A DNA stretch of 64,000 bases from Microbacterium oleivorans NBRC 103075 (GTDB taxonomy: Bacteria > Actinomycetota > Actinomycetes > Actinomycetales > Microbacteriaceae), in the NCBI RefSeq assembly GCF_001552475.1, contig NZ_BCRG01000002.1:186001-250000 (forward strand), read 5' to 3'. The position numbers and the translations under genes were made by a program. The notes below the pieces were generated by a model. That model did no database searches. It was not told where the DNA came from and worked only from the letters and a program-made list of their open reading frames with translations. Position 1 is the stretch's first letter. Each line of letters opens with the position of its first letter. This document shows positions 17,801 to 27,291 of this stretch, in pieces.

Positions 17801-19489
17801 GTCGAGCAGATTGCGCTCGGGGCCCAGACCGAGCCCGAGGGAAGTGACGACCTCTTCACGGATCGAGTCCAGCGGCGGGTTCGTGACCTGCGCGAACTGC
17901 TGCACGAAGTAGTCGAACAGCAGGCGCGGGCGCTCGCTGAGGACGGCGATCGGCGTGTCGGAGCCCATCGCGCCGAGAGGCTCGGCTCCGGTCTGTCCCA
18001 TGGGTGTCAGGAGGATCCGCACCTCCTCTTCGGTGTACCCGAAGGTGCGCTGACGACGGGTGATGGAGGCGATCGGGTGCACGATGTGCTCGCGCTCGGG
18101 CAGGTCTTTCAGGCGGACGCGACCCGCGTCGAGCCACTCCTGCCACGGGTGCATCGACGCGAGGTCCTGCTTGATCTCGTCGTCCTCGACGATGCGACCC
18201 TGTGCGGTGTCGACGACGAACATGCGTCCGGGCCGGAGTCGACCGCGCCGCTTGATGCGTTCGGGCTCGAAGTCCAGCACGCCGGTCTCACTGCCGATGA
18301 CGACGATGCCGTCGGTCGTCTCGGTCCAGCGACCCGGTCGGAGACCGTTGCGATCGAGGGTCGCGCCGACGAGCGAGCCGTCGGTGAAGATGAGGGCGGC
18401 CGGGCCATCCCACGGCTCCATCTGCATCGAGTGGTAGTCGTAGAACGCGCGCAGGTCGTCGGGGATGTCGGTCTGCTTCTCATACGCCTCCGGGACCATC
18501 ATCATGATCGCGTGAGGCAGGCTCCGGCCCGTGAGGGTGAGGAGTTCAAGGACCTCGTCGAACGAGGCGGAGTCGCTCTGGCCGGGGCTGCAGATCGGGA
18601 GCAGCGGACGCATGTCGCCCAGGAGTTCCGATTCGAGCTGCGACTGCCGCGCCCGCATCCAGTTGCGGTTTCCGTTGACGGTGTTGATCTCACCGTTGTG
18701 CGCCAGCATCCGCAGCGGCTGCGCGAGCGGCCACGACGGGAAGGTGTTGGTCGAGTAGCGCGAGTGGACGACGGCCAGCTCGGTCGCGAAACGCTCGTCC
18801 TGAAGGTCGGGGTAGAACGGCTCGAGCTGGAGCGTCGTCACCATGCCCTTGTAGCCGAGCGTGCGACTCGACAGGGACACGAAGTACGCATCGAGCTCGT
18901 GCTGCGCGCGCTTGCGGAGCCGGTACGTCCGCCGGTCCAGCGCGATGCCCGACAGCGCAGGCGCATCGCCGACCGCAGGGCGTGAGACGAACAACTGCTC
19001 GAAGGCGGGCCGCGCGTTGAAGGCGAGCTTGCCGAGGTTCTCGTCGGCGGTGGGGACCACGCGCCAGCCGAGGACCGTGAGGCCCTCGTTCGCGGCGATC
19101 TCCTCGACGGCGCGCTTCTGCGCGGCGCGCTCGTCGTGGTCGGTCGGCAGGAACGCGAGACCCACCGCGTACTCCCCCACCGACGGCAGGTCGAAATCGA
19201 CCACGGCACGCAGGAATGCGTCGGGCATCTGCGTCAGGATGCCGGCGCCGTCACCGGTTCCGGCATCCGACCCGATCGCACCGCGGTGCTCCAGGTTGCG
19301 GAGCGCGGTCAACGCCAGATCGACGATGTCGTGACCGGCCTCTCCGCGGAGAGTCGCGACCATCGCCAATCCACAGGCGTCCTTTTCGAACGCCGGGTTG
19401 TACATCCCCTGCTTCGCAGGGAACGAACCACCGGGGATGACTCCGGCCGGCCGGGTCGTGGTGTCTTCGTGACGGGAGCTCGAGGGCAT
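14885..19489 (-). CDS. gltB: Glutamate synthase large subunit
   Basis: A 1534-residue alpha subunit making two glutamates from glutamine and 2-oxoglutarate. The N-terminus is an Ntn glutaminase: the propeptide ends ...FEKDA and the nucleophile is Cys39 in CGLAMVATL. The FMN/synthase barrel includes [26 protein letters not shown] and [11 protein letters not shown]; the [3Fe-4S] site is [16 protein letters not shown]. The C-terminal GXGXG beta-helix ends the protein ([26 protein letters not shown]). ATG at 19489 is preferred over an upstream TTG. Released ammonia travels through an internal channel. With gltD it forms an operon for nitrogen assimilation. Confidence 0.97.
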   Translation of the reverse strand: MPSSSRHEDTTTRPAGVIPGGSFPAKQGMYNPAFEKDACGLAMVATLRGEAGHDIVDLALTALRNLEHRGAIGSDAGTGDGAGILTQMPDAFLRAVVDFDLPSVGEYAVGLAFLPTDHDERAAQKRAVEEIAANEGLTVLGWRVVPTADENLGKLAFNARPAFEQLFVSRPAVGDAPALSGIALDRRTYRLRKRAQHELDAYFVSLSSRTLGYKGMVTTLQLEPFYPDLQDERFATELAVVHSRYSTNTFPSWPLAQPLRMLAHNGEINTVNGNRNWMRARQSQLESELLGDMRPLLPICSPGQSDSASFDEVLELLTLTGRSLPHAIMMMVPEAYEKQTDIPDDLRAFYDYHSMQMEPWDGPAALIFTDGSLVGATLDRNGLRPGRWTETTDGIVVIGSETGVLDFEPERIKRRGRLRPGRMFVVDTAQGRIVEDDEIKQDLASMHPWQEWLDAGRVRLKDLPEREHIVHPIASITRRQRTFGYTEEEVRILLTPMGQTGAEPLGAMGSDTPIAVLSERPRLLFDYFVQQFAQVTNPPLDSIREEVVTSLGLGLGPERNLLDAGPDHTRVITLDFPVIDNDELAKLQNIDRALPGRRSITIRGLYRADDAADSLRSRLDEICAEVDAAIADGVEFIILSDRDSTSDLVPIPSLLTLSAVHHHLIRNQNRMKVGIVVEAGDVREVHHVATLIGYGASAVNPYLAMETVEYLVRAGYITGVSPEKAVRNLIYALGKGVLKIMSKMGISTVSSYAGAQVFEAVGLSQDFIDTYFTGTETKLGGIGIEEISRENLARHEFAYPADQAARAHERLWTGGEYQWRRDGASHLFNPETVFRLQHATRTRRYDIFREYTQMIDEQAADLKTLRGLFRLKSGVRPAVPIDEVEPVSSIVKRFSTGAMSYGSISKEAHETLAIAMNRLGAKSNTGEGGEDVDRLLDPERRSAIKQVASGRFGVTSMYLTHADDIQIKLAQGAKPGEGGQLPPGKVYPWIARTRGGTPGVGLISPPPHHDIYSIEDLKQLIFDVKRANPSARVHVKLVSQSGIGAVAAGTAKALADVILVSGHDGGTGASPMNSLKHAGTPWELGLAETQQTLMINDMRGRVVVQADGQLKTGRDVLVAALLGAEEFGFATSALVVEGCIMMRVCHLDTCPVGVATQNPELRKRFTGKADHVVNFMEFIAQEVREYLAELGFRSIEEAVGHTEVLDVEQAVDHWKAYGLDLSPILRGPVFGDDAPRHRVREQDHELEEHFDVALLDRARDVVEHGGHLTIDLPVRNTERAVGTMLGHHVTKAHGENGLPSGTIEVNLTGSAGQSFGAFLPSGITLRLEGDSNDYVGKGLSGGEIVVRPPRTASFDASQNVIAGNVIGYGATRGSMFLRGVVGERFLVRNSGATAVVEGVGDHALEYMTGGLAVILGATGRNLGAGMSGGSAYVYRLDEALINREAIASGELELHELGSGDIEILRDLLTRHVEETESDLAERLLANLDTEAANFTRVLPRDYAAVLKTRQEAAAEGLDPDSDVVWTRILEVTGG

Positions 19490-19542
19490 GCCTACCGTCC
19501 TCACATGGGTGCTCAACCTGGGACGACGTCGGCCCTGCGGTG

Positions 19543-20514
19543 CTATCGGGTGGTGACTGAGCTTGTGGCCCCGTCGGAGGATTCTTCGGACGCGGGGGGT
19601 GCGCTCACGTCCACGAAGTCATCGGTTTCCTGCGAGTGTACCCCGCCCGGAGGCGTCCACTCGCGACCGGGCTGGTACGGCGAAGGCTCCCACCCCAGGT
19701 GACGGCGCTTCTGCACGATCATGATCGCGAGACCCACGACGACACCGAAGATCGCAGCCCACACATTCGTGCGGAGACCCAGGAAGACCTCGCTCGGATC
19801 GATGCGGATCGACTCCCAGACGATGCGGCCGGCGGAGTACCAGACGAGGTACAGGCCGAACAGGCGACCCCACTGGAGGTGGAAGCGACGTCCGGCGGCG
19901 GCGATGACGATGACACCCATCACGTTCCAGATGACCTCGTACAGGAAGGTCGGGTGGAACAGGGTGTCCTCCGGAAGGCCTGCCGGCCACGCGGAGTTCG
20001 GGTAATCGATCTTCAGACCCCACGGGAGGTCTGTGGGCAGGCCGTACAGCTCCTGGTTGAACCAGTTGCCGAAGCGGCCGAAGGCCTGCGCGAGAAGGAG
20101 CGCCGGGGCGAGTGCGTCGGCGAACGTCCAGAAGCGGATGCCGCTCCACTTGCAGCCGAGCCACGCACCGATCGCGCCGCCGATGAGAGCGCCGAAGATC
20201 GCGATGCCGCCTTCCCAGATGCGGAAGATCGCCCAGAGGTCCTTGCCCTCGCCGAAGTAGAACCCGGGGTGGGTCACCACGTGGAAGATGCGCGCGCCGA
20301 TGATGGCGAGGGGCACCGCGAGCAGGCAGATGTCGATGACGACCCAGGGCTCGGCGCCACGCTGAGTGAGACGGCGATTGGTCCAGAACGTCGCGACGAC
20401 GATGCCCGCAAGGATGCAGAGGGCATAGAAGTGGATCGTCAGCGGGCCGAGCTGGAACGAACTGATCGGCGGGCTGGGAATGCTCGCGACGACGGAGAGG
20501 GCTGCAGAAGTCAC
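19543..20514 (-). CDS. lgt: Prolipoprotein diacylglyceryl transferase
   Basis: A 323-residue inner-membrane enzyme that moves diacylglycerol from phosphatidylglycerol to the lipobox cysteine of prolipoproteins, the first step of lipoprotein maturation. The Lgt signature [13 protein letters not shown] is present (about 135-147), as are [11 protein letters not shown] and seven or so membrane segments. The C-terminal 55 residues form a polar, acidic, cytosolic tail (SSDGATSS). GTG at 20514 is chosen: TAGACT, overlapping the trpA stop, lies 7 bases before it. Placement directly after trpA is common in actinobacteria. It would act on the lipoprotein encoded at 38000 in this window. Confidence 0.95.
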   Translation of the reverse strand: MTSAALSVVASIPSPPISSFQLGPLTIHFYALCILAGIVVATFWTNRRLTQRGAEPWVVIDICLLAVPLAIIGARIFHVVTHPGFYFGEGKDLWAIFRIWEGGIAIFGALIGGAIGAWLGCKWSGIRFWTFADALAPALLLAQAFGRFGNWFNQELYGLPTDLPWGLKIDYPNSAWPAGLPEDTLFHPTFLYEVIWNVMGVIVIAAAGRRFHLQWGRLFGLYLVWYSAGRIVWESIRIDPSEVFLGLRTNVWAAIFGVVVGLAIMIVQKRRHLGWEPSPYQPGREWTPPGGVHSQETDDFVDVSAPPASEESSDGATSSVTTR

Positions 20515-20521
20515 GACGGCG

Positions 20522-20527
20522 AGTCTA
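20522..20527 (-). promoter_or_regulatory. -10 box of a leaderless promoter (lgt)
   Basis: TAGACT, then CGCCGTC (7 bases), then GTG. Its first three bases are the TAG stop of trpA, so lgt may be expressed apart from the trp genes. Confidence 0.45.
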
Positions 20528-21325
20528 CGCGGTGACGGACTGTGGCCCTGCGCCGCGCGACAGTTCGCGTGCCGTGGCCGCGAGACCCGCCACACCACCG
20601 TCGCGGAGCGCACGCACGAGAGCGGTCCCCACGATCGCGCCGTCGGCGTAGTGGAGGACGCCGTCGACCTGATCGGCGGTCGAGATGCCGATGCCCACAC
20701 AGGCGTTCTCGACGCCGTGGGCGCGAAGTCGATCGACGAGAGCCCGAGCGGCGGCATCCAGTTCGGCCCGCTCCCCCGTGATGCCCATGGTCGACACGGT
20801 GTAGACGAAGCCCGTGGAGTGCTCGGCGATCATCGCGATGCGTTCCTCGGTCGAGGAGGGCGCGGCGAGGAAGATGCGGTCCAGGCCCGTGCGCTCCGAC
20901 GCGGCGATCCAATCCGCGGCCGCGTCCGGCGTGATGTCGGGAGTGATGAGGCCGGCACCGCCTGCCGCGACGAGGTCGTCGGCGAATCGGTCGACGCCGT
21001 ACTGGAACACCGGGTTCCAGTACGTCATGACGACGATCGGGACATCCACACGCTCAGCGATCGCCCGTACCGCGGTGAATGTATCGCGGAAGCGGAATCC
21101 GGCCGCGAGAGCGGCCTGCGTGGCTTCTTGGATCACGATGCCGTCCATGACGGGGTCGGAGTACGGCGGGCCCAGCTCGAGGATGTCGGCACCGTTCTCC
21201 GCGAGGGCGACCGCCGCGTCGATGCTCGTCTGGAGGTCGGGGTAGCCGATGGGAAGGTAGCCGACGAACGCGCCGCGTCCCGCCTCTTTCGCTGCGGTAA
21301 TGGCGGCGGACACCCGAGACGTCAC
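20525..21325 (-). CDS. trpA: Tryptophan synthase alpha subunit
   Basis: A 266-residue TIM-barrel enzyme cleaving indole-3-glycerol phosphate to indole and glyceraldehyde 3-phosphate; indole is channelled to TrpB. The catalytic Glu is in [17 protein letters not shown] (the usual V is P here), and the second acid lies in [10 protein letters not shown]. The phosphate loop is [11 protein letters not shown]. The GTG start overlaps the trpB stop as GTGA. Some strains place trpA last in the trp operon, as here. Length is normal. Confidence 0.97.
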   Translation of the reverse strand: MTSRVSAAITAAKEAGRGAFVGYLPIGYPDLQTSIDAAVALAENGADILELGPPYSDPVMDGIVIQEATQAALAAGFRFRDTFTAVRAIAERVDVPIVVMTYWNPVFQYGVDRFADDLVAAGGAGLITPDITPDAAADWIAASERTGLDRIFLAAPSSTEERIAMIAEHSTGFVYTVSTMGITGERAELDAAARALVDRLRAHGVENACVGIGISTADQVDGVLHYADGAIVGTALVRALRDGGVAGLAATARELSRGAGPQSVTA

Positions 21326-22581
21326 AGCTCGACTCCTTCGCCGCTGCCGTGTTCGAGGTCACCGGGGACCTCGACGGGCTCCTTGTCGGCGTCGTACAGC
21401 TCGAACCAGCGCGCGGCGGTGTCCATGTCCTTGTCACCGCGTCCCGAGAGGTTGATCGCGAGGACCGCGTCGGGACCGAGCTCCTTGCCGATACGAAGAG
21501 CACCGGCAAGGGCGTGCGCCGATTCGATGGCAGGGATGATGCCCTCGGTGCGGCTGAGGAGGCGGAGAGCCTCCATCGCCTCGGTGTCGGTGGCGGGAAT
21601 GTACTGGGCGCGCCCGATGCTCGAGAGCCACGCGTGCTCCGGCCCGACGCCCGGGTAGTCGAGCCCTGCAGAGATCGAGTGGGACTCGGTCGTCTGGCCG
21701 TCCTCGTCCTGCAGGACGAAGGTCTTGGCACCGTGCAGGATGCCGGGCCGCCCACGAGCGATCGATGCCGCGTGCTTCGGCGTGTCGACGCCGTCGCCCG
21801 CTGCTTCGACACCATAGAGCGCGACGTCGTCGTCATCCAGGAAGGCGTTGAACATGCCGATCGCGTTCGATCCGCCGCCGACGCAGGCGATGACGGCGTC
21901 GGGAAGGCGACCGATCTCGTCGAGGAGCTGCTGTCGAGCCTCTTCGCCGATGATCTTCTGGAAGTCGCGCACCATGGCGGGGAACGGGTGAGGGCCCGCG
22001 GCGGTACCGAAGATGTAGTTCGTCGTGTCGACCGAGGCGACCCAGTCCCGGTACGCCTCGTTGATCGCGTCCTTGAGCGTGCGTGAGCCGGTCGTGACGG
22101 GTACGACCTCGGCGCCGAGAAGCCGCATCCGTGCGACGTTGAGGGCCTGACGCTCGGTGTCGACTTCGCCCATGTAGATCGTGCACTCGAAACCGAACAA
22201 CGCTGCGGCCGTCGCGGTGGCGACGCCGTGCTGACCTGCTCCGGTCTCCGCGATCACGCGCTTCTTGCCGAGGCGCTTCGTGATGAGCGCCTGACCGAGG
22301 ACGTTGTTGATCTTGTGCGAACCGGTGTGATTGAGATCCTCGCGTTTGAGGAAGACCCGCGCACCGCCGGCGTGCTCGGCGAACCGCGGCACCTCCGTGA
22401 GGGCGGACGGGCGCCCGGCATACACGTTGAGCAGGTGCGTGAACTCGGCGGCGAAGGCCGGATCCGCCTTCGACTCCTCGTAGACCGCTGTCAGTTCGTC
22501 GATCGCGGCGATGAGCGATTCGGGCATGTAGCGCCCGCCGAAATCACCGAAGAAAGGACCGCTGGCTTCGCGAAGACTCAT
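21322..22581 (-). CDS. trpB: Tryptophan synthase beta subunit
   Basis: A 419-residue PLP enzyme condensing indole with serine to give tryptophan. The Schiff-base lysine is in [14 protein letters not shown]; the phosphate-binding GGGSNAIG loop and the catalytic Glu in [10 protein letters not shown] are present. N-terminal [14 protein letters not shown] is the family hallmark. ATG overlaps the trpC stop as ATGA, so trpC-trpB-trpA are coupled. A C-terminal acidic extension of about 15 residues is slightly longer than in E. coli. Confidence 0.98.
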   Translation of the reverse strand: MSLREASGPFFGDFGGRYMPESLIAAIDELTAVYEESKADPAFAAEFTHLLNVYAGRPSALTEVPRFAEHAGGARVFLKREDLNHTGSHKINNVLGQALITKRLGKKRVIAETGAGQHGVATATAAALFGFECTIYMGEVDTERQALNVARMRLLGAEVVPVTTGSRTLKDAINEAYRDWVASVDTTNYIFGTAAGPHPFPAMVRDFQKIIGEEARQQLLDEIGRLPDAVIACVGGGSNAIGMFNAFLDDDDVALYGVEAAGDGVDTPKHAASIARGRPGILHGAKTFVLQDEDGQTTESHSISAGLDYPGVGPEHAWLSSIGRAQYIPATDTEAMEALRLLSRTEGIIPAIESAHALAGALRIGKELGPDAVLAINLSGRGDKDMDTAARWFELYDADKEPVEVPGDLEHGSGEGVEL

Positions 22582-23354
22582 GAACCTGCCTCCAGGAACG
22601 CGGCGAGCGTCGACACGGGGTCGTTCGTGACGAGGGCTTCACCGATCAGGACGACGTCGGCACCCGCGGAGCGGTAGTGAGCGACGTCGGCGGGTGAGAG
22701 CACCGCCGATTCGGCGATCTTGATCACGCCGTCGGGGAGCTCGGGGGCGAGCCGGCCGAAGAGGTCCCGGTCGAGCTCGAAGGTGGAGAGATTGCGCGCG
22801 TTGATCCCGATCAAGCGAGCGCCGATGTCGTTGGCGCGCGCCACCTCTTCTGCGGAGTGCGTTTCGACGAGCGGCGTCATACCGAGTTCCTGCACGAGGG
22901 CGTAGAGCTCGGCGAGTACCTTCTGCTCGAGGCCGGCAACGATCAGCAGGACGAGGTCGGCCCCTGCCGCACGTGCTTCGAGCACCTGGTAGGGCGTCGC
23001 GATGAAGTCCTTTCGGAGCACCGGGAGGGTGACCGCGGCACGCACTGCCTCGAGGTCGGCCAATGACCCCTTGAACTTGCGTTGCTCGGTCAGGACTGAG
23101 ATCGCAGAGGCTCCGCCGATCTCGTACCGTCGCGCCTGCAGTGCCGGATCGGGGATGTCGGCGAGGTCACCGCGAGACGGACTCGCTCGCTTGACCTCCG
23201 CGATGATCTTGACGCGTTCTGCGGGCGCAAGAGCTGCCAGGGCATCGATCGCAGCAGACTGGGCGAGGGCGAGTTTTTCCACGACCGCCAAGGGGCGGAC
23301 GCTCTCCCGCTCTCGTGCATCCTCTACCGCGCCGGCCGTCAGGTCGGCGAGCAC
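22578..23354 (-). CDS. trpC: Indole-3-glycerol phosphate synthase
   Basis: A 258-residue TIM-barrel enzyme converting CdRP to indole-3-glycerol phosphate. Catalytic lysine and acids are visible in [13 protein letters not shown] and LPVLRKDFI, with LIGINARNL and the phosphate loop LIGEALVT. It is monofunctional (no TrpF domain). GTG start; the small HGxxPAAW protein ends one base upstream. Precedes trpB with a 4-base overlap. Confidence 0.97.
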   Translation of the reverse strand: MLADLTAGAVEDARERESVRPLAVVEKLALAQSAAIDALAALAPAERVKIIAEVKRASPSRGDLADIPDPALQARRYEIGGASAISVLTEQRKFKGSLADLEAVRAAVTLPVLRKDFIATPYQVLEARAAGADLVLLIVAGLEQKVLAELYALVQELGMTPLVETHSAEEVARANDIGARLIGINARNLSTFELDRDLFGRLAPELPDGVIKIAESAVLSPADVAHYRSAGADVVLIGEALVTNDPVSTLAAFLEAGS

Positions 23355-23355
23355 G

Positions 23356-23583
23356 TCAGTGCTGCTTCGAGATCGTCTTGGACCCGCCGACGCCGTAGCC
23401 GGCCTTCGTCATGATGAAACCGACGACCAGTCCGATGAACAGCAGGACGACGGACAGCCACACAAGCAGGGGCATGTCGAGGAAGAAGAAGACGGTACCG
23501 ATGGTCACTGCGACGAGCATGATCACGACCGTCGTCCATGCCGCCGGGGAGTGTCCGTGGCCGGGGTCCTCGATGCCGCTCAT
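23356..23583 (-). CDS. HGxxPAAW motif membrane protein in the trp operon
   Basis: A 75-residue protein with the motif HGHSPAAW at residues 9-16, followed by two transmembrane helices (about 18-35 and 38-58) and a short basic tail. It matches the actinobacterial HGxxPAAW family, which is nearly always found beside trpC or the TrpO-like protein; its function is unknown. AAGGAG lies 5 bases before the ATG. It is the first gene of the trp unit, with a TAGACT -10 box about 55 bases upstream. A tiny upstream frame (23580-23606, M-L-R-I-E-G-E-L) overlaps its start but holds no Trp codons. Confidence 0.88.
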   Translation of the reverse strand: MSGIEDPGHGHSPAAWTTVVIMLVAVTIGTVFFFLDMPLLVWLSVVLLFIGLVVGFIMTKAGYGVGGSKTISKQH

Positions 23584-23638
23584 AGTTCTCCTTCGATGCG
23601 AAGCATGGGTTGTGTGGCGCGACCGAAGCCGCCTGATC

Positions 23639-23644
23639 AGTCTA
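23639..23644 (-). promoter_or_regulatory. Candidate -10 box of the trp unit
   Basis: TAGACT in the 93-base gap between the TrpO-like gene and the HGxxPAAW gene; transcription would start near 23632 and leave a leader of about 50 bases with a good Shine-Dalgarno. The same CGC-TAGACT context is found upstream of pyrR. Confidence 0.45.
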
Positions 23645-23676
23645 GCGGCGCGTTCGGACTCCCCCGCCCGCCACGA

Positions 23677-24261
23677 TCAGGTCGTCGGGTCCTCACCGCG
23701 GGACAGATCGTCCCACGAGTCGATGCTGTCGCGCGGTCCCGCGGCGCGATCCGTGCGGTACTTGCGGCCTGCGGTGCTCCACCTGTGCGCGGTAGCGAGG
23801 GCCACGCCGCCGCCGAGGACGATGAGAAGGGATGCCGCGACGGTGACCCATGGCCACGGCGTCGCCGTGATCCCCGACACGATGCCCGCGATCCCCTGCT
23901 CGCCGCTCAGGCCGGTGGCATCCGTCACCGGGCCGGAGACGGCATCCACGGGACGCTGCGAGGCGATGCGGAACGCCCCCCAACCCAAGCCGGCTCCCAA
24001 CGCCACCGCGATGACCGCGAAGGCGTAGCGGAGCACGCGTCCCACGATGGTGAGGGCGAGAGCAAGCGCCAGCGCGGCGAGGCTGAGGGGGGCGAGCACT
24101 GCCAGGGCGTCGGCACCCGGAACGGCGACCGGCACCTGAGAACCGTCGTCGATCGTGGCTTCCAGCCACGTCTGAGTCGACCCGATGATGCCGAGCGCAC
24201 CGCCGACGAGGATCGCCAGAACGGCCGAGAGCCTCGTCCGCCGGGACGCCGCCTCGGTCAC
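23677..24261 (-). CDS. Trp region conserved membrane protein (TrpO-like)
   Basis: A 194-residue integral membrane protein with four hydrophobic segments (about 11-28, 50-70, 76-96 and 135-155) and a charged C-terminal tail. It matches the conserved trp-region membrane protein family of actinobacteria (TIGR02234 type). The extracellular loop [14 protein letters not shown] carries a conserved tryptophan. Role unknown; transport or membrane anchoring linked to tryptophan synthesis has been suggested from context only. Its GTG overlaps the hisI stop (GTGA), so it is coupled to the his genes rather than to trpC. Confidence 0.88.
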   Translation of the reverse strand: MTEAASRRTRLSAVLAILVGGALGIIGSTQTWLEATIDDGSQVPVAVPGADALAVLAPLSLAALALALALTIVGRVLRYAFAVIAVALGAGLGWGAFRIASQRPVDAVSGPVTDATGLSGEQGIAGIVSGITATPWPWVTVAASLLIVLGGGVALATAHRWSTAGRKYRTDRAAGPRDSIDSWDDLSRGEDPTT

Positions 24262-24617
24262 GAGAATTCGCCGATGACGGGCTCGAGGTCGTCGGCATCG
24301 AAGCAGGTACGGTCACCCGTGTGGCACGCGGCACCCACCTGGTGAACGCTCACGAGAAGGGTGTCGCCATCGCAGTCAAGGCGGACGCCGTGCACGAACT
24401 GCGCATGGCCGGAGGTGTCGCCCTTCCGCCAATACTCCTGACGCGAGCGGGACCAGAACGTCACGCGCCCTTCCGTGAGCGTGCGACGGAGGGCCTCGGC
24501 ATCCATCCACCCGAGCATGAGGACCTCGCGCGTGTCGTGCTGCTGCACGATCGCGGGGACGAGTCCGTCGGCGTTGTAGACGACGCGTGCCATGCGTTCG
24601 TCGATCGACCCGGTCAT
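24258..24617 (-). CDS. hisI: Phosphoribosyl-AMP cyclohydrolase
   Basis: A 119-residue zinc enzyme opening the adenine ring of PR-AMP in histidine synthesis. [32 protein letters not shown] with the Mg-binding acidic cluster, and the zinc cysteines in [12 protein letters not shown] are all present. It is the stand-alone form; the HisE activity is encoded separately at 26269. ATG overlaps the hisF stop by 4 bases. Confidence 0.97.
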   Translation of the reverse strand: MTGSIDERMARVVYNADGLVPAIVQQHDTREVLMLGWMDAEALRRTLTEGRVTFWSRSRQEYWRKGDTSGHAQFVHGVRLDCDGDTLLVSVHQVGAACHTGDRTCFDADDLEPVIGEFS

Positions 24618-25378
24618 CGTCGGACCTCCACACCCTCCGCGACGAGGGCGTCCTTCACCTCGGTGATGGTCAGCTGACCGGAATGGAAGACGGATGCCGC
24701 GAGCACCGCGTCTGCTCCGGCGGCGATCGCGGGAGCGAAGTGCGCGGCATCCCCCGCACCGCCGGACGCGATGACGGGGACGGACGAGACCTCGCGCATG
24801 AGAGACACGAGTTCGAGGTCGAAGCCGTCCTTGGTGCCATCGGCGTCGATCGAGTTCACGAGAAGCTCGCCCGCGCCGCGCTGGATCGCCTCACGCGCCC
24901 AGGCGAGGGCGTCGAGATCGGTGAGCGTGCGGCCGCCGTGGGTCGTCACGGCGAAACCGGATGCCGTCCCCGGAGCGCGCTTCACGTCGAGTGAGAGGAC
25001 GAGAACCTGGGCACCGAAACGGTCGGCGATCTCGCCCACCAGCTCGGGCCGGGCGATCGCGGCCGAGTTGACACCCACCTTGTCCGCGCCCACACCGAGC
25101 AGTCGTGCGACGTCCTCGGCAGTGCGGACTCCACCACCGACCGTGAGCGGGATGAAGACCTGTTCGGCGGTCCGCTGCACGACGTCGTATGTCGTGTCGC
25201 GCGCGTCGACCGTGGCTGTCACATCCAGGAACGTGATCTCGTCCGCACCCTGCTCGTAGTACCGGCGCGCGAGCTCGACGGGATCGCCCATCTCGCGCAG
25301 ATTCTCGAAGTTGACCCCCTTCACGACCTTGCCGGCCGCGACGTCGAGACACGGGATCACGCGGGAGACGAGAGACAC
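24614..25378 (-). CDS. hisF: Imidazole glycerol phosphate synthase subunit HisF
   Basis: The 254-residue cyclase barrel of the HisFH synthase, producing IGP and AICAR from PRFAR and ammonia. Catalytic Asp is in [15 protein letters not shown]; the second acid in [14 protein letters not shown] and the phosphate loop [13 protein letters not shown] follow. Its glutaminase partner HisH is not in this window. GTG start one base after the hisG stop, co-transcribed with hisG. Confidence 0.97.
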   Translation of the reverse strand: MSLVSRVIPCLDVAAGKVVKGVNFENLREMGDPVELARRYYEQGADEITFLDVTATVDARDTTYDVVQRTAEQVFIPLTVGGGVRTAEDVARLLGVGADKVGVNSAAIARPELVGEIADRFGAQVLVLSLDVKRAPGTASGFAVTTHGGRTLTDLDALAWAREAIQRGAGELLVNSIDADGTKDGFDLELVSLMREVSSVPVIASGGAGDAAHFAPAIAAGADAVLAASVFHSGQLTITEVKDALVAEGVEVRR

Positions 25379-25379
25379 G

Positions 25380-26222
25380 TCAGAGCCTCGCGTTGTGGAT
25401 CGCCGTCACGAGGATGGCGCGGGCGCCGATCTCGTACAGGGCATCCATGACCTGATTGACCGTCTTCCGTGGGCTCATGACGCGGACCGCCACCCAGTCG
25501 GGGTCACGCAGCGGCGAGATGGTCGGCGACTCGATACCCGGCGCCAGCGCGACGGCCTGATCGACGAGGTGCGCGGGGAGGTCGTAGTCGATGAGGACGT
25601 ATCGCCGCGCCACCATCACTCCGCGCACGCGCCGGAGGAGCGTCTCGGTCCCCTCGGCCTCGGTGGGGGCGCCGATGAGGACGGCCTCCGACTCGAGGAG
25701 GACGGGCCCGAAGATCTCGAGACCGGCTTGGCGGAGCGTCGTGCCCGTCGAGACGACATCGGCGACCGCGTCAGCGACGCCGAGTTGGACGGCGGACTCC
25801 ACGGCACCGTCGAGCGGGACGAGGTCCACCGCGACACCGTGCTCGTCGAGATACGCATCGACCAGCCCGGGGTAGGCCGTCGCGACCCGCAGGCCGTCGA
25901 GGTCGCCGAGCTCGGTGAAGCGTCCGGGAGGACCAGCGAATCGGAACGTCGAGCCACCGAAGCCGAGTTGTTCGATCTCGCGGGCGCCCGGCATCCGTGC
26001 GTCGAGCAACAGGTCGCGCCCGGTGATGCCGATGTCGAGCGCGCCGGAGCCGACGTAGGTGGCGATGTCCTTGGGGCGGAGGTAGAAGAACTCGACGTCG
26101 TTGATCGGGTCGATGACGTGAAGGTCTTTGGGGTCTCGGCGGCCGATGTATCCGGCTTCGGCGAGCATCCCGGCGGTGGTTTCAGCGAGCATCCCCTTGT
26201 TGGGGACGGCGATGCGCAGCAT
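25380..26222 (-). CDS. hisG: ATP phosphoribosyltransferase, long form
   Basis: A 280-residue enzyme that commits ATP and PRPP to histidine synthesis. Seen: [25 protein letters not shown], the PRPP-binding STGTTLR-type loop ([15 protein letters not shown]), and an additional C-terminal domain of about 75 residues ([18 protein letters not shown]) typical of the HisZ-independent long form that is inhibited by histidine. The ATG at 26222 has only a weak GAAAG upstream. It lies 46 bases after hisE. Confidence 0.96.
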   Translation of the reverse strand: MLRIAVPNKGMLAETTAGMLAEAGYIGRRDPKDLHVIDPINDVEFFYLRPKDIATYVGSGALDIGITGRDLLLDARMPGAREIEQLGFGGSTFRFAGPPGRFTELGDLDGLRVATAYPGLVDAYLDEHGVAVDLVPLDGAVESAVQLGVADAVADVVSTGTTLRQAGLEIFGPVLLESEAVLIGAPTEAEGTETLLRRVRGVMVARRYVLIDYDLPAHLVDQAVALAPGIESPTISPLRDPDWVAVRVMSPRKTVNQVMDALYEIGARAILVTAIHNARL

Positions 26223-26268
26223 GGAGCGTCTTTCGGTGTGGAGGTGGGCGGACGGCGGGAGTGACCGA

Positions 26269-26532
26269 TCAGAGATGTCGGTACACGTCCTCGAGCGTCA
26301 GGCCCTTCGCCAGCATCAGCACCTGCAGGTGGTAGAGCAGCTGCGAGATCTCCTCGGCCGTCTCGGCATCCGACTGGTACTCGGCGGCCATCCACACCTC
26401 GGCCGCCTCTTCGACGATCTTCTTGCCGATGGCGTGGACGCCACGGTCCAGTTGCGCGACGGTACCGGATCCCTCAGGACGGGTCGCTGCCGTTTCGCTC
26501 AGCTCGGAGAACAGTCCGTCGAAGGTCTTCAC
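26269..26532 (-). CDS. hisE: Phosphoribosyl-ATP diphosphatase
   Basis: An 87-residue MazG-like pyrophosphatase acting on PR-ATP. The helical core [16 protein letters not shown] with its E-E-x-x-E metal site and [14 protein letters not shown] are typical. GTG at 26532 gives N-terminus V-K-T-F-D, normal for the family; TACCCT lies 7 bases upstream. The GGGAGG in between is too close to act as a ribosome site, so a leaderless message is more likely. First gene of hisE-hisG-hisF-hisI. Confidence 0.95.
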   Translation of the reverse strand: MKTFDGLFSELSETAATRPEGSGTVAQLDRGVHAIGKKIVEEAAEVWMAAEYQSDAETAEEISQLLYHLQVLMLAKGLTLEDVYRHL

Positions 26533-26539
26533 ACCTCCC

Positions 26540-26545
26540 AGGGTA
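26540..26545 (-). promoter_or_regulatory. -10 box of a leaderless promoter (hisE)
   Basis: TACCCT, then GGGAGGT (7 bases), then GTG. It would drive hisE-hisG-hisF-hisI and the TrpO-like gene. Confidence 0.45.
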
Positions 26546-26574
26546 CCGGGCCGGTGATCCCGGCCGGTCCCGGT
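26545..26574 (-). terminator. Imperfect hairpin after rpe
   Basis: ACCGGG-CCGG pairs with CCGG-T-CCCGGT (26545-26554 with 26564-26574) with one bulged base and a 9-base loop, in the 47-base gap between rpe and hisE. A modest candidate; its far edge touches the hisE -10 box. Confidence 0.4.
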
Positions 26575-26579
26575 GACGA

Positions 26580-27263
26580 TCAGTGGCGGTGAGCGGATGC
26601 CGCCGCCGACCGCAGCGCGGTGATGGCCGCACCCGGGTCGTCCGCGCCGAAGACCGCGGACCCGGCCACGAAGGTGTCGGCACCGGCATCCGCTGCCTGC
26701 GCGATCGTCGATTCGCCGACGCCCCCGTCGACCTGCAACCAGACCTGCGAGCCGCGGCGGCGGGCTTCGTCGGCCAGACGACGGAGTTTGGGCATCTGGT
26801 CGGCCATGAAACTCTGCCCGCCGAAGCCCGGCTCGACCGTCATGACGAGGATCTGATCGAACTCGTCCAGTACGTCGAACAACTGCTCCACGGGTGTCGC
26901 GGGCTTCACGGCGACGCCCGCGCGCGCCCCGATCGAGCGGAGTCGACGCGCGAGGTCGACCGGCTGCGCGGCAGCTTCGAGGTGGAACGTGACGGATGCC
27001 GCCCCGATCTCCGCGTACTCCGGCGCCCACCGATCGGCGTCGCTGATCATGAGGTGGACATCGAGCGGCACGGGGCTCGTCGCCTGGATCCGCTCCACCA
27101 TCTGGGGACCGAACGTGAGGTTCGGCACGAAGTGGTTGTCCATGACGTCGACGTGGACGAAGTCGGCCGTCGCGATGCGCGCGAGCTCGGCCTGCATGTT
27201 CACGAAGTCGGCGGCGAGGATGCTGGGGTTGATGCGTACGTCGAAGTCGGCCACGTCAGCCAT
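26580..27263 (-). CDS. rpe: Ribulose-phosphate 3-epimerase
   Basis: A 227-residue TIM-barrel enzyme interconverting ribulose 5-phosphate and xylulose 5-phosphate. [29 protein letters not shown] (metal His and Asp), [18 protein letters not shown] and LQVDGGV (second catalytic Asp) are all present. The ATG at 27263 is chosen since the canonical start precedes [11 protein letters not shown] by ten residues; no strong ribosome site is seen and translation may be coupled to rsmB, which ends 28 bases upstream. Confidence 0.97.
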   Translation of the reverse strand: MADVADFDVRINPSILAADFVNMQAELARIATADFVHVDVMDNHFVPNLTFGPQMVERIQATSPVPLDVHLMISDADRWAPEYAEIGAASVTFHLEAAAQPVDLARRLRSIGARAGVAVKPATPVEQLFDVLDEFDQILVMTVEPGFGGQSFMADQMPKLRRLADEARRRGSQVWLQVDGGVGESTIAQAADAGADTFVAGSAVFGADDPGAAITALRSAAASAHRH

Positions 27264-27291
27264 TATCGCCGCGCGAACCGTCGACCGAGCG

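Noticed and set aside
15611..18985. A very long open frame (about 1124 codons) on the plus strand opposite gltB
   Set aside because: It is antisense to a fully conserved GltB, has Arg/Asp/Val-rich low-complexity content without domains, and is expected from high-GC third-position bias. The same applies to long frames opposite carB (41679-45086), polA (7448-9874) and pyk (11784-13403).
23584..23676. Classical Trp attenuator in front of the trp unit
   Set aside because: The short upstream frame has no Trp codons and no terminator/antiterminator pair is seen.
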